A DNA stretch of 64,000 bases from Serinibacter arcticus (GCF_003121705.1 NZ_PYHR01000002.1:1984001-2048000), one strand, 5' to 3'. Shown: positions 25,087-34,646, counted from the first letter of the stretch. Notes: generated by a model from the letters alone, not told the origin. Translations and numbers: made by a program.

Positions 25087-26303
25087 TGGAGGACACCCCT
25101 CGGGGGCGCCCCAGCCGGCGACAGATGCTCCTCGGGAGCGCCGTCGCCGGTTGGGGCGCGGCCCTCGCCCTCGGGACCGACGCGGTCGCGAGCGGTGCGA
25201 CTCCGACGCCTCCGCAGCCGTCGCCCCCCGAGGACGCGCACGGCTCGGTGACGATCCCGTTCCACGGCCCCCACCAGGCCGGGATCGCGATCGAGCCGCA
25301 GGCGCGGTCGACGTTCCTCGCGCTCGACCTCCTGCCTGCCACCGACCGCGACGGCCTGCGCCGCCTGCTCCGGCTGCTGTCCGACGACGCCGCCCGGCTC
25401 ACGCAGGGGCGTCCGGCCCTGGCCGACTCCGAGCCCGAGCTCGCCGCGAGGCCCGCCCGGCTGACGGTGACGTTCTCGGTGGGACCCGCCGTCGTCGCGC
25501 TCGCGGGTCGGGCCGTGCCCGACTGGCTCGCACCGTTGCCGCCCTTCGGCATCGACCGCCTCCAGGAGGCGTGGTCCGGCGGAGACCTCGTGCTGGAGGT
25601 CGCCTCGGACGACGACCTCACGCTCGCCCACGCCGTCCGGATGCTGCTCAAGGACGCTCGCGCGTTCGCGACCCTCCGGTGGGTCCAGGCGGGGTTCCGG
25701 CACGCGCACGGCTCGCAGCCGTCGGGCACCACCATGCGGAACCTGTTCGGGCAGAAGGACGGCACGGTCAACCTCGTGCCGGGCACGGCCGACTTCGAGA
25801 GCCTCGTCTGGCGGACCGACGGCTGGCTGGCCGGCGGGAGCAGCCTCGTGATCCGCCGGGTCGCGATGGACCTGGACACGTGGGACGAGCTGGACCGGCC
25901 CGGCCGCGAGGCCTCGGTCGGGCGCACGCTCGCCACCGGGGCCCCGCTGACGGGCACGGCCGAGCACGACGAGCCCGACCTCGAGGCGTTGGACGCCGTC
26001 GGCTTCCCGGTGATCTCGGACGTCGCGCACCTGCGGCGGGCCCGCTCGGAGGACCCGACCCAGCGGTTCTTCCGGCGCGGGTACAACTACGACGATCCGC
26101 CGTCGGCCGGCGCGATCTCGAACGCCGGGCTGATCTTCACGTCGTACCAGGCCGATCCGGTCCGGCAGTTCGTACCGATCCAGCAGCGGCTGGACGAGCT
26201 CGACCTGCTGAACGAGTGGACGACGCCGATCGGCTCCGCCGTGCTGGCGGTCCTGCCGGGCTGCGCGGAGGGCGGCTACGTGGGCGAGACGCTGCTCGTC
26301 TGA
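25086..26303 (+). CDS. Tat-exported DyP-type haem peroxidase
   Basis: The 405-residue protein has a twin-arginine signal (SRRQMLLGSAVAG) and a DyP fold. The catalytic GxxDG motif is GQKDG (Asp), the proximal haem ligand is His in ISDVAHLRRA, and the distal Arg lies in FFRRGYNYDD. It belongs to the EfeB-like/A-type group, which oxidises dyes, phenols or acts on haem and iron. In Streptomyces lividans a related peroxidase (DtpA) is encoded with extracellular copper chaperones and consumes peroxide made during copper-oxidase maturation; the gene order here suggests a comparable job. A long hairpin follows. Confidence 0.93.
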   Translation: MEDTPRGRPSRRQMLLGSAVAGWGAALALGTDAVASGATPTPPQPSPPEDAHGSVTIPFHGPHQAGIAIEPQARSTFLALDLLPATDRDGLRRLLRLLSDDAARLTQGRPALADSEPELAARPARLTVTFSVGPAVVALAGRAVPDWLAPLPPFGIDRLQEAWSGGDLVLEVASDDDLTLAHAVRMLLKDARAFATLRWVQAGFRHAHGSQPSGTTMRNLFGQKDGTVNLVPGTADFESLVWRTDGWLAGGSSLVIRRVAMDLDTWDELDRPGREASVGRTLATGAPLTGTAEHDEPDLEALDAVGFPVISDVAHLRRARSEDPTQRFFRRGYNYDDPPSAGAISNAGLIFTSYQADPVRQFVPIQQRLDELDLLNEWTTPIGSAVLAVLPGCAEGGYVGETLLV

Positions 26304-26344
26304 GGCGAGCACCGCCGTCGCGCACCGCGAGCCGCACGCACCGC

Positions 26345-26411
26345 GAGACCGATGCGTTGCCGCCGAGACCGACCCCGCGAGGGTCGGTCTCGGCAGCGAC
26401 GCATCGGTCTC
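26345..26411. terminator. 30-bp-arm hairpin between convergent DyP and binding-protein genes
   Basis: The arms 26345-26374 and 26382-26411 pair at 28 of 30 positions with a 7-base loop. Each arm contains GAGACCGA twice, so the arms are themselves duplicated modules. It lies in a convergent gap and would terminate from both sides. It has no T-run. Confidence 0.75.
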
Positions 26412-26430
26412 GGCGGACGGTGCCGCGGTG

Positions 26431-27825
26431 CTACTCCCAGAGGCGGTTGACCTGCTCCCCCGCGTCGACCAGCGAGTCGGGGTCGGCGCCGAAGGAGAAG
26501 ATCCGGTCCATCGCCGGCTGCATGATCGTGGTCAGCTGCGACCACTGGTCGACCACCGGGCTGGGCACGGTGGTGCCGTCCTCGATGTGGACGGAGAAGG
26601 CCTCGGCGTTGATCCCGATCGCGGTGAACGCGTCGATCGCGCGGTCGGTGGCGTCGAGCGAGGCCGGGAACACGGTCGCCGCGTCGGCCACGCTGAGCTG
26701 GCACTCGGGCGAGGCCAGGTGCTTGACCCAGAGCCACGCCTCCTCGGGGTTCGGCGTGCCGGCCCAGATCGAGTCCCCGAGGCCGTTGATGACACTCGCG
26801 CGCTCACCGCTGGGACCGATCGGCGTCGGCGCGACCTGGAGCTCCACACCCTCCCGCTCGATGACGTTGCGGGCGTTCCACGACCCCTCCACCAGCGTGG
26901 CGTAGGCACCGTTGGCCAGCGCGTCCGTCCCGCCGATGCCGGACGTCGCCACCGCGAACGGCGGCATGTAGCCCTTCTCGATGAGCGAGCGGTACCAGCG
27001 GATCGTCTCGATGAACTCCGGGTCGCCGTAGTTGAACGACGTCGACCACGGGTGCTCGTCCGAGTAGACCCAGTTGTTGGACAGGGCGAAGGGTGACCAC
27101 TGGACCTGGCCGTAGCCGGCCCCGGCCTCGCCGTAGCCCATGCCGTAGACGGCGACGTCCTCGGGGTCGAAGCCCTCCTCGTCGCCGCGGACCCCGTTCG
27201 CGTCCACGGTCATCCGGGCGAGGAACGCCTCGAACGTGCCGCCGTCGGTCGGGTTCCACTCGAGGGAGTCGAGGTCCTCGGCGGTGTAGCCGGCGTCGGC
27301 CAGCATCGTGGAGTTGTAGAACAGGCCCTCCGTGTCCCAGTCCTTCGGCAGCGCGTACCGGCCGGACTCCGGCCCCTCCCACAGGCTGACGAGCCCGTCC
27401 TGGTAGATGTCGAGGTCGACGTCGTCCCGCTCCACGAGCGGGTCGAGGTCGAGCAGCTGGTCGTACTCGACGAACTTGCCGAACTGCTGCGTGTGGTCGA
27501 CGAAGACGTCGGGGGCGTTCTCCGCCACCATGCGGGCCGTCAGCTGGGTCCAGTAGTCGCCCCAGCCGTACTGCTCGATGTTGATGCGGATGTCGGGGTG
27601 GGCGGCCTCGAACTCGGTCGCGCACGCCTGGTAGGCCGGCAGCTGCGCCGAGTCCCACATCCAGTAGGTCAGCGTGACGGGTCCGCCCTCGGCCGCCTCG
27701 CCCGGACCGCACGCGGTCAGGACGCCGGCCAGGCCGGTCAGGGCGAGCGCGGCGGCGGCGGTCCGGCGGCGGACGCCCCCTCGGGGGGTGGTGGCTTTCG
27801 CGGTGGTGCTGCGTGCATGTGTCAT
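26431..27825 (-). CDS. extracellular sugar-binding lipoprotein of an ABC transporter
   Basis: The 464-residue family 1 solute-binding protein has a lipoprotein signal ending LAGVLTAC, then VTLTYWMWDSAQLPAYQACATEFEAAHPDIRINIEQYGW typical of oligosaccharide-binding proteins. It is the last gene of a three-gene transporter operon that lies downstream of an alpha-galactosidase, so alpha-galactosides such as melibiose or raffinose are the likely ligands. The ATG at 27825 has GAGGATCC upstream; an in-frame GTG at 27837 overlaps the permease stop. Confidence 0.9.
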   Translation of the reverse strand: MTHARSTTAKATTPRGGVRRRTAAAALALTGLAGVLTACGPGEAAEGGPVTLTYWMWDSAQLPAYQACATEFEAAHPDIRINIEQYGWGDYWTQLTARMVAENAPDVFVDHTQQFGKFVEYDQLLDLDPLVERDDVDLDIYQDGLVSLWEGPESGRYALPKDWDTEGLFYNSTMLADAGYTAEDLDSLEWNPTDGGTFEAFLARMTVDANGVRGDEEGFDPEDVAVYGMGYGEAGAGYGQVQWSPFALSNNWVYSDEHPWSTSFNYGDPEFIETIRWYRSLIEKGYMPPFAVATSGIGGTDALANGAYATLVEGSWNARNVIEREGVELQVAPTPIGPSGERASVINGLGDSIWAGTPNPEEAWLWVKHLASPECQLSVADAATVFPASLDATDRAIDAFTAIGINAEAFSVHIEDGTTVPSPVVDQWSQLTTIMQPAMDRIFSFGADPDSLVDAGEQVNRLWE

Positions 27826-27833
27826 CTGGATCC

Positions 27834-28793
27834 TCACTTGATCCCGGAGAAGCCGATGGAGTTGACGATCCGCTTCCCCAGCGCGAGGAACAGGATCACG
27901 ATGGGCAGCGCCGCCACCAGGGTCGCGGCCATCAGGCCGGACCAGTCGGGGCTGCCCTGCGGGGTCTGCGACCGGAAGATGCCGAGCGCGACGGTGAGCA
28001 CGCGGACGTTCTCCGACTGCCCCACCAGCAGCGGCCAGAAGTACTCGTTCCAGGCGGCGATGTAGGTGAGCACGGCGAGCGTCGTGATGGGCGCCCCGCT
28101 CATCGGCAGGATGATCCGCAGGAACGTGCGGGCCCGGCTCGCGCCGTCGAGCATCGCGGCCTCCTCGAGCTCGAACGGGATGCCGAGGAAGAACTGCCGC
28201 AGGAAGAAGATCGCGAACGGCGTCATCAGGAGCGTCGGCAGCACCAGCCCGGGGAAGGTGTTGAGCAGCCCGAGCTCCTTGATGAGCACGAAGTTCGGGA
28301 TGGCCGTGAAGATGCCGGGGACCATGAGCGCGGACAGGAAGACGGCGAACACGGTGTTGCGTCCGGGCCAGCGCAACCGGGCGAACGCGTAGGCGGCCAT
28401 GGCGGAGAAGAACACCTGGCCGACGGTGATCGACGTCGCCACGATGACGGAGTTGCGCAGGTAGAGCCAGAAGTTGATCCGGCCGCCGGCACCGCCCTGG
28501 GCGAGGGAGTCCTCGAGCGTGACGAGGCCGAAGACGCGGCGGAAGCCGTCGAGCGTGAAGCCGGCGGGGAGCAGGTTGTCCGCCTGCGAGGCGAGCAGCG
28601 CGTTCGTCGAGAGCGCGGTGCGCAGCATCCAGTAGAACGGGAACAGCGTGATCAGCAGCAGGGCGATCATGCAGATCCAGCCGAGCACCTTGCCCGGGCG
28701 GACGCGGCGACGGCGGCGCTGCGGATCGATCGGACCGGTGGGCGAGGCCTCGGTCGGGGCGGGCGTGGCGCCCGGGTCGAGTGTCGTGGTCAT
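27834..28793 (-). CDS. ABC sugar transporter permease, MalG type
   Basis: The 319-residue protein has six membrane helices and the EAA motif for ATPase contact (FELEEAAMLDGASRARTFLRIILPMSG). An N-terminal Pro/Thr-rich cytoplasmic segment precedes the first helix (ILGWICMIALLLITLFPFYW). It is second in the operon, 10 bases after the MalF-type gene. No ATPase gene is nearby, so a shared MsiK-like ATPase elsewhere is expected, as in many actinobacteria. Confidence 0.93.
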   Translation of the reverse strand: MTTTLDPGATPAPTEASPTGPIDPQRRRRRVRPGKVLGWICMIALLLITLFPFYWMLRTALSTNALLASQADNLLPAGFTLDGFRRVFGLVTLEDSLAQGGAGGRINFWLYLRNSVIVATSITVGQVFFSAMAAYAFARLRWPGRNTVFAVFLSALMVPGIFTAIPNFVLIKELGLLNTFPGLVLPTLLMTPFAIFFLRQFFLGIPFELEEAAMLDGASRARTFLRIILPMSGAPITTLAVLTYIAAWNEYFWPLLVGQSENVRVLTVALGIFRSQTPQGSPDWSGLMAATLVAALPIVILFLALGKRIVNSIGFSGIK

Positions 28794-28803
28794 CGTCGTC
28801 TCC

Positions 28804-29748
28804 TCAGGCCTCGTCCGACTCGCCGGCCCGCAGCAGCCGCAGCTGCACGAGGGCCACGACCAGCAGGATCAGGAAGAGCACGACCGACAGCGCCGAGGCG
28901 TAGCCGAAGTCGAGCTGCTCGAACGCGAGGTCGTAGATGTACAGGTAGATGACGCGGGTGGCGTTGATCGGGCCACCGCCCGTCGTGACGGCCACCGTGT
29001 CGAAGATCTGGAACGAGCCGGTCACGGTGACCACCAGCACGAGCGCGAGCACGGGGCGCAGCAGCGGCATCGTGATGGAGCGGAACTGCCGCCACGGGCT
29101 GGCGCCGTCGAGCGCGGCCGCCTCGTAGAGCTGCGGCGAGATCATCTGCATCCCGGCGAACAGCAGCAGCGCGGTGTACCCGAGGTGGCGCCAGACGTTG
29201 ATGAGAGCGATGGTCGGCAGCGCGAGCGCCGGGTTGCCGAAGAACGCCTGCGGGTCCATGCCGAAGCGCTCCAGCAGCACGTTCACGACGCCGAGCTGCA
29301 CGTCGAGCATGAAGAACCACACCAGCGCGACGATGACGTTGGCGATGAAGTACGGCAGCAGGATCGCGCCACGCACGAGGATCGAGCGGGTCAGGCGCTG
29401 CATGAGGACGGCGACGCCGATCGCCAGCACCGTCTGGACGATGATGTTGATCGCGACGTAGTACAGCGTCACGACCAGCGCGTTCCAGAACAGCGGGTCG
29501 TTCACCAGCCGCTCGTAGTTGTCCAGGCCCACCCACGTCGGTGGGGCGAGCACCGGGTAGTCGGTGAAGCTGAAGTAGACGCCGCGGATCGTGGGGAGCA
29601 GGTAGAACACCACGAAGCCGACGGTCGCGGGGATGAGGAAGATCATCGCCGTCCGCAGGTCCGTCCGGCGCCACACCCCCCGTCGTCTCGGGGGTGCTGA
29701 CGTGGGTTCGGGTCGGCGGGGCCGCCCGGTCAGGACAGGTGTGGCCAT
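28804..29748 (-). CDS. ABC sugar transporter permease, MalF type
   Basis: The 314-residue protein has six membrane helices, beginning with TAMIFLIPATVGFVVFYLLP, and the EAA loop LYEAAALDGASPWRQFRSITMPLLRP. It pairs with the MalG-type gene downstream to form the channel. It is the first gene of the transporter set and lies 177 bases downstream of the alpha-galactosidase gene. That gap holds a low-complexity run of GTGCTGG-like units near 29885-29928 and no gene. Co-transcription from the alpha-galactosidase promoter is likely but not certain. Confidence 0.93.
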   Translation of the reverse strand: MATPVLTGRPRRPEPTSAPPRRRGVWRRTDLRTAMIFLIPATVGFVVFYLLPTIRGVYFSFTDYPVLAPPTWVGLDNYERLVNDPLFWNALVVTLYYVAINIIVQTVLAIGVAVLMQRLTRSILVRGAILLPYFIANVIVALVWFFMLDVQLGVVNVLLERFGMDPQAFFGNPALALPTIALINVWRHLGYTALLLFAGMQMISPQLYEAAALDGASPWRQFRSITMPLLRPVLALVLVVTVTGSFQIFDTVAVTTGGGPINATRVIYLYIYDLAFEQLDFGYASALSVVLFLILLVVALVQLRLLRAGESDEA

Positions 29749-29925
29749 CGGATTCTCCTGGGTCGCGTCGTTGCGGTGAGGTGGGGCGAAGGTGCGGGGT
29801 GGGGCGGTGCCGTCGGGGGTCGACGGCGGAGCACGCGTCCCGGTCGGGACGGTGCGTGGGCGCCGGGTCGGCGCGGGCGGGCTGTGCTGGCTGAGCTGCT
29901 GTGCTGGCCGTGCTGGTCGTGCTGG

Positions 29926-32075
29926 CTAGAGCGCCGTCAGGTGCAGCAGGACGGTGTGCTCGGGGAGCTGGTTCGGTGCCTGGAGGCCGGTGGCGGCGAG
30001 GACGCGGCCGGTGAGCGCGACGCCGTCGCTCCACCACGCGGGGACCTCGCGGCCGCGACGCGGGCCGGGGTCGTCGCCGGGGGCAAGCGGGGTGACGCGG
30101 TAGGTGGTGGCCGGGTCGAGACCGGGGATCCGGACGCGTCCGGGGGGCGCGGTCACGCCCGTCGTCACCTGCACGACGGCGATGATCGCCTCGCGCGCGT
30201 CGGCGGAGACCACGCCGTGCACCCGCAGCGCGGGGTCCGGGTCGTCGCTGCGGACCGTGACGCCGTGGTGCAGCAGGTCGCGGTGGGCCGTGTACGCCGC
30301 GATCCAGGTCGCGAGCTCGTCGAGGTCGGCGTCGCTCGCGCTCGTGAGGTCCCACTCGACGCCGAGGTGGCCGAACATCGCGGTCGCGGCGCGGAAGCTC
30401 AGGTCGTGGCGGCGCCCGGTGGTGTGGGAGTGCGGCGAGGCGACGTGCGAGCCCAGCATCTCCGGCGGCACGAGCAGGCCCGTGCCGGCCTCGATGATCT
30501 GGCGCTCGAGCGGGTCGATGCAGTCCGACGTCCAGATCCGGTCCGTGAGCGCGAGGATCCCGAGGTCGGCGCGGCCGCCGCCGCCCGAGCAGCTCTCGAA
30601 CTCCACGTCGGGGTGCGCCTCGCGCAGCGCGGCGAGGAGCCGGTAGGTCGCGAGCGTCTGCTCGTGCACCCCGGCGGTGCCGGTGGCCTGGCGGCCGGCG
30701 TCGAACAGGTCGCGGTTGTGGTCCCACTTCACGAAGCCGATGCGGTGGGCGCCGAGGATCGCGTGCATCCGGTCGTAGATGTACTGCCACGCGTCCGGGT
30801 TCGTCAGGTCCATCACCTGCTGGTTCCGCGCGCGGCGGGGCAGGCGGGAGGGCATGCGCAGGATCCACTCGGGGTGGGCCCGGGCGACGTCGGAGTCCTC
30901 GTTGATCATCTCCGGCTCGAACCAGAGGCCGAACTCGAGACCGAGCCCGGTGACGTGGTCGACGATCGGGTCGAGGCCGTCGGGCCACACGTCGGCGTCC
31001 ACGTACCAGTCGCCGAGGCCGGCGTGGTCGTCGCGGCGGTGGTTGAACCAGCCGTCGTCGAGCACGTAGCGCTCGAGCCCGACCCGGGCGGCGGCGTCGG
31101 CGAGCGCCCTCAGCTTGTCCAGGTCGTGGTCGAAGTAGACCGCCTCCCAGACGTTGATGAGCGACTTGCGCGGCGTCGTCGGGTGCTCCGGACGGGCCCG
31201 CAGGAACTCGTGGAAGCGGCGCGAGAGCGCGTCGATGCCGTCGCCGAACGAGGCGAGCAACCACGGGCTCGTGTACGACTCGCCCTCGCCGAGGCGGACC
31301 TCGCCGGCCAGCAGCAGCTCGCCGGCGCCGAGGACCCGCTGGCCGCTCGGCATCTCCTGCTCGGCGAACGTGCGGGTGTTGCCCGACCAGGCCAGGTGCA
31401 CGCCCCAGACCTCGCCCGAGCGGTAGCCGAACCCGGGGGTGCCCGCGAGCATGAGGAGCGTGCCGTCGTGGCTGCGGCCGCGGCGCGACTCGCGCAGGTG
31501 CGTGCCGGCGACCAGCGCGTGCCGCTGCGGGCTGCGCTCGCGCAGGTGCCGACCGGTGAAGTCGAGGATCTCGCCGGCCTCGCGCGGCAGCGGGAGCACC
31601 GTGTCGAGCGTGGCCAGGTCGAAGGTGCCGGCGCCGGTGTTGGTCAGCGTGGTGCGGGTGCGCACGAGACCCTGGGCGGTGAGCTGGATCGTCAGCGTCA
31701 GCGCGAGGCCCGCGGGCTCGTCGGCCGCCTCGACGACGACCGTGCCCGCGAGCGGCACGCCCGCGTCGTCGCCCCCTCGGTGGCGTGGGCGGCCGTCTGG
31801 ACGAACGCCGTCGAGAAGTCGGTGCCGGCGCGGTGGCCGGTGACGCCCGGCGTCGCGAGCCAGCCCGCGGACTGCTCCGGCAGCACGCCGAGCGTGAACG
31901 GGAGGTCGGCCGTGCCCGAGACGGTGGGCAGCACGCTCGCCCGCTCGATCTCGGCCGCGGCGCTCTCGGATACCTCACCGAGGTCGGCGCCCCAGTGGAG
32001 GACCCGCGGCAGCGTCTCGCCGGTGGCCAGCAGCAGGCTCGTGCCGGCGGCTCGCAGGTGGGTGTACGTCGTCAT
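29926..32075 (-). pseudogene. GH36 alpha-galactosidase, frameshifted near the N-terminus
   Basis: The N-terminal beta-sandwich part runs in one frame from 32075 (LLLATGETLPRVLHWGADLGE). The rest continues in another frame after about 31772-31776 (DDAGVPLAGTVVVEA). The catalytic barrel is complete: DDGWFNHRRDD, WFEPEMIN, nucleophile Asp in VKWDHNRDLF, acid/base Asp in WTSDCIDPLERQ. One extra G in the coding-strand G5 run gives a continuous 716-residue enzyme, the normal family length. It would release galactose from melibiose/raffinose-type sugars after uptake by the downstream transporter. The frameshift would abolish activity if real. Confidence 0.88.
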
Positions 32076-32100
32076 GGCTGACCTCGCTGTCGCTCATCGC

Positions 32101-32197
32101 TTTACTTGCACAACGCAACTTACGGCACGAGGTCAAGCCAAGGCAACCCCCAAACTGCGCAGGTCCTCCCGCCGCTTTCGTCTAGTCGAACAACTAA
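32101..32197. promoter_or_regulatory. candidate operators between alpha-galactosidase and its ROK regulator
   Basis: Two dyads lie in the 175-base divergent gap. TTGCACAACGCAA (32106-32118) lies close to the alpha-galactosidase start, downstream of a minus-strand TTGACC -35-like box. CTAGTCGAACAACTAA (32182-32197; TAGT-N6-ACTA) lies closer to the ROK start. ROK repressors commonly bind such dyads; which is used here cannot be told from sequence. Confidence 0.45.
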
Positions 32198-32250
32198 CCC
32201 TGATACGCGCCTCATGCTTTGATTGAGGCACGCAAGCAAAGGAGGTCGCG

Positions 32251-33411
32251 ATGCTCAGGCCGACCACGCCGACGTGGACGTCGGCGACCGGCACGGCGCT
32301 CCGCGTCGCGCAGGAGGTCCTGCTCCACGGGCCTCTCTCTCGCGCCGAGCTCGCCCGCCGCTTCGACCTCACCCCCGGCACCCTCACCCGCATCACCAAG
32401 GCGCTGATGGACGAGGGGATCCTCACCGACAGCGGACGCGCGACCCAGCTCGGCGCCGCCGCGGGGCTCGAGGAGCAGCGCCTCGGGCGGCCGTCGCAGC
32501 CCCTCGACGTCGTGTCCGAGGGCCTGGAGTTCATCGGCGTCAAGGTCGCGGGCGACCACGCCTACGCCGTCCGCACCACGATGCGGGCGCAGGTGCTCGA
32601 GAGCGTCGACGCCCCCCTCCCGACGGCCGATCCCGAGGCGGTGAGCGACGTCGTCGCGCACCTGGTCGAGCAGCTGGGCGAGGGCGTCGCCCGGGTCGGG
32701 GTGAGCGTCGGCGGCCACGTGAGCGCGACGGCCGTGCGCCGGGGTCCGTTCCTGGACTGGGACGACGTGCCGTTCGGCACCCTGCTGGCCGCCCGGCTGG
32801 GCACCGCTCCCGTGCTGAGCAACGACGTCGTCGCCGTCACGGAGGCGACGCACTGGTTCGGTGAGGCGCGCGGGTGCGAGCGCTTCGCGCTCGTCACGAT
32901 CGGCGCCGGCACCGGCCTGGGCCTCGTGACGCACGGTCGGATCGTGATGGACGACGACGTCGGCCTCGGACTGGTCGGCCACCTCCCCCTCGACCCGTTC
33001 GGCCCGGTGTGCCGGCTCGGCCACCGCGGCTGCGCGGAGGCCGTGCTCACGACGGCGGCGATCACCTCGGCGGCCTCCGTGGCCCTCGGGCGGTCGGTCG
33101 ACCACGCGGAGGTGCTCGCGCTCGCCGCGGCCGGCGACCCCGCCGCCCGCCGCATCGTGGACGACGCCGGCCGCCTGCTGGGACGGTTCATCTCCCTGGT
33201 CGCGAACATCACGATGCCGCAGCTCGTGGTGGTGGGCGGCGAGGGCGCCACGCTGGTGCACGTCGCGGGTGACGCGGTGCGCGACGCCGTCGCCGCCGAC
33301 CGCGACCCGCTGGCGGCCCCGGTGCCGATCACGGTGCAGGAGGGCGGGCTGACGGCGTGGGCGCGCGGCGCCGCCGTCATCGCGATCCAGGACTTCGTCG
33401 GCGCGCGCTGA
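32251..33411 (+). CDS. ROK-family transcriptional regulator
   Basis: The 386-residue protein has an N-terminal winged helix-turn-helix (LSRAELARRFDLTPGTLTRITKALMDEG) and a C-terminal sugar-kinase-like ROK domain (GIGVKVAGD-like strand, GAGTGLGLVTHGRI). The ROK zinc motif reads CRLGHRGCAE, so the second Cys of the usual CxCGxxGC pattern is Leu. It has a strong ribosome binding site (AAAGGAGGT, 32238-32246). Divergent placement from the alpha-galactosidase marks it as the likely local repressor, released by a galactoside or galactose. Confidence 0.92.
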   Translation: MLRPTTPTWTSATGTALRVAQEVLLHGPLSRAELARRFDLTPGTLTRITKALMDEGILTDSGRATQLGAAAGLEEQRLGRPSQPLDVVSEGLEFIGVKVAGDHAYAVRTTMRAQVLESVDAPLPTADPEAVSDVVAHLVEQLGEGVARVGVSVGGHVSATAVRRGPFLDWDDVPFGTLLAARLGTAPVLSNDVVAVTEATHWFGEARGCERFALVTIGAGTGLGLVTHGRIVMDDDVGLGLVGHLPLDPFGPVCRLGHRGCAEAVLTTAAITSAASVALGRSVDHAEVLALAAAGDPAARRIVDDAGRLLGRFISLVANITMPQLVVVGGEGATLVHVAGDAVRDAVAADRDPLAAPVPITVQEGGLTAWARGAAVIAIQDFVGAR

Positions 33412-33414
33412 CGC

Positions 33415-33483
33415 GGCGCCCCAGCCGGCGCCCCGGCCGGCGCCCCGGCCGGCGCCGAACCGCGACGGCGATCGAACCGCCGC
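33415..33483. repeat. 12-bp tandem repeat and dyad in a convergent gap
   Basis: Three 12-bp units (GGCGCCCCRGCC) run from 33415 to 33450 with a partial fourth. They are followed by CGCGACGGCGATC (33461-33473), the exact reverse complement of a module found in the hairpins at 18.5 and 57.6 kb. The region lies between the ROK gene stop and the convergent AI-2E-type gene stop at 33498 and may act as a terminator. Confidence 0.6.
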
Positions 33484-33497
33484 CGCGGCGATCCTGA

Positions 33498-34646
33498 CTA
33501 CGTCGTCGCGGGTGCGGGTGCGTCGCCGTCGCGGGAGGTCGTCGGCTCCTCCTCGCCCTCCGGGTCCGGCTCGGGTGCCGCCAGGCGCGCCGGCTCCGTG
33601 CTCCGGTCGCCCGTGAGCCATCGCAGCCAGGCCGTCCCCGGGTCGCCCTCCAGCACCAGCGCGCGCACGAGCAGCGTCAGCGGGATCGCGAGGATGGCGC
33701 CGAGCGGCCCGATCACGAAGGTCCAGAACAGGACCGAGAAGAAGCTCAGCGTGAGGCTGAGGCTGACCGCGTCGCTGACGAACTTCGGCTGCACGAGCAC
33801 CTGCAGCACGACGTTCACGACCGAGTAGACGACCGCCACGATGAGCATCAGAGGCCAGCCGCCGATCATGAGCGCCAGCACCATCGGCGGCACGAGACCC
33901 AGGATGAAGCCGATGTTCGGGATGAAGTTGGTGACGAACGCGAGCACGGCCCACACGGCGGGTGCCGGGACCCCGAGCCACCACAGCGCGAGACCGTCGA
34001 TGACCGCCACGATCGCGCCGAACGTCGCGTTGACCGTGAAGTACTTGCGCACCGAGGCGTTGTAGCGGCGGAACCGGTCCACGGTCGCGGTCCGCGAGGC
34101 ACCGAACGTGCGCTCGGCGCCGGTGTAGCGACCGCCGTCGGCCGCCATGAAGATGACGTAGGCGAGCACGAGGAAGAACCCCGTCAGCACGCCCAGCACG
34201 GCGCCGCCGAGCGACCGCGCCCACCCCATGATCGTGGCCGGGTCCAGCACGCTGGCGGCGGCGTCGGCGATCTGGGCCTCCAGCCCGATGGACTCGAGCC
34301 ACGCCAGGAGTCCGGCGGCCGAGTCCTGCAGCTCGTCGGTGTACTCGATCACGAGGTCGACGAACTCGATGCCGGCCCACGAGAGCAGCAGCGCCAGCAC
34401 CGCGAGGATGACGTACGCGAGCGTGATGACGACGGTTGTGCCGACCCACGTCGGGAGCCCGCGCCGGTCGAACCGGTGCCGCACCGGGTGGCAGATGATG
34501 ACGATGACGGCGCCGAGCAGCAGCGGCCCGACGACCTCGCGACCCAGGTAGAGGCCGGCGAGGGCGACGACGCCGGCCGCCAGACCGAGCAGGATCGTCA
34601 GCATCGGCGTCAGACCACCGGTCGGGGCACCACCGCTCGGACCCAC
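33498..34646 (-). CDS. AI-2E family transporter (possible N-terminal frameshift)
   Basis: The 382-residue protein has about eight membrane helices in the YdiK/PerM-like pattern, with IIGLVPP-like FIPNIGFILGLVPPMVLAL and GPLGAILAIPLTLLVRAL. The family is often labelled autoinducer-2 exporter, but its members move varied solutes. Upstream, an overlapping frame from 34804 to 34610 encodes a plausible hydrophilic N-terminus ending PETAPRPWVRAVVPRPV. Adding one G near 34613-34618 would join it to GLTPMLTILLG. The start shown (GTG at 34646) may therefore be artificial. Confidence 0.82.
   Translation of the reverse strand: MGPSGGAPTGGLTPMLTILLGLAAGVVALAGLYLGREVVGPLLLGAVIVIICHPVRHRFDRRGLPTWVGTTVVITLAYVILAVLALLLSWAGIEFVDLVIEYTDELQDSAAGLLAWLESIGLEAQIADAAASVLDPATIMGWARSLGGAVLGVLTGFFLVLAYVIFMAADGGRYTGAERTFGASRTATVDRFRRYNASVRKYFTVNATFGAIVAVIDGLALWWLGVPAPAVWAVLAFVTNFIPNIGFILGLVPPMVLALMIGGWPLMLIVAVVYSVVNVVLQVLVQPKFVSDAVSLSLTLSFFSVLFWTFVIGPLGAILAIPLTLLVRALVLEGDPGTAWLRWLTGDRSTEPARLAAPEPDPEGEEEPTTSRDGDAPAPATT

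Noticed and set aside
29749-29925. Short gene between the alpha-galactosidase and permease genes
   Set aside because: The gap holds only low-complexity GTGCTGG-like repeats and no frame with a start, ribosome binding site and sensible product.
28790-31978. 1062-codon open frame on the minus strand covering permease and alpha-galactosidase
   Set aside because: It is out of frame with both recognised proteins and of low complexity; the other frames carry the GH36 and MalF motifs.
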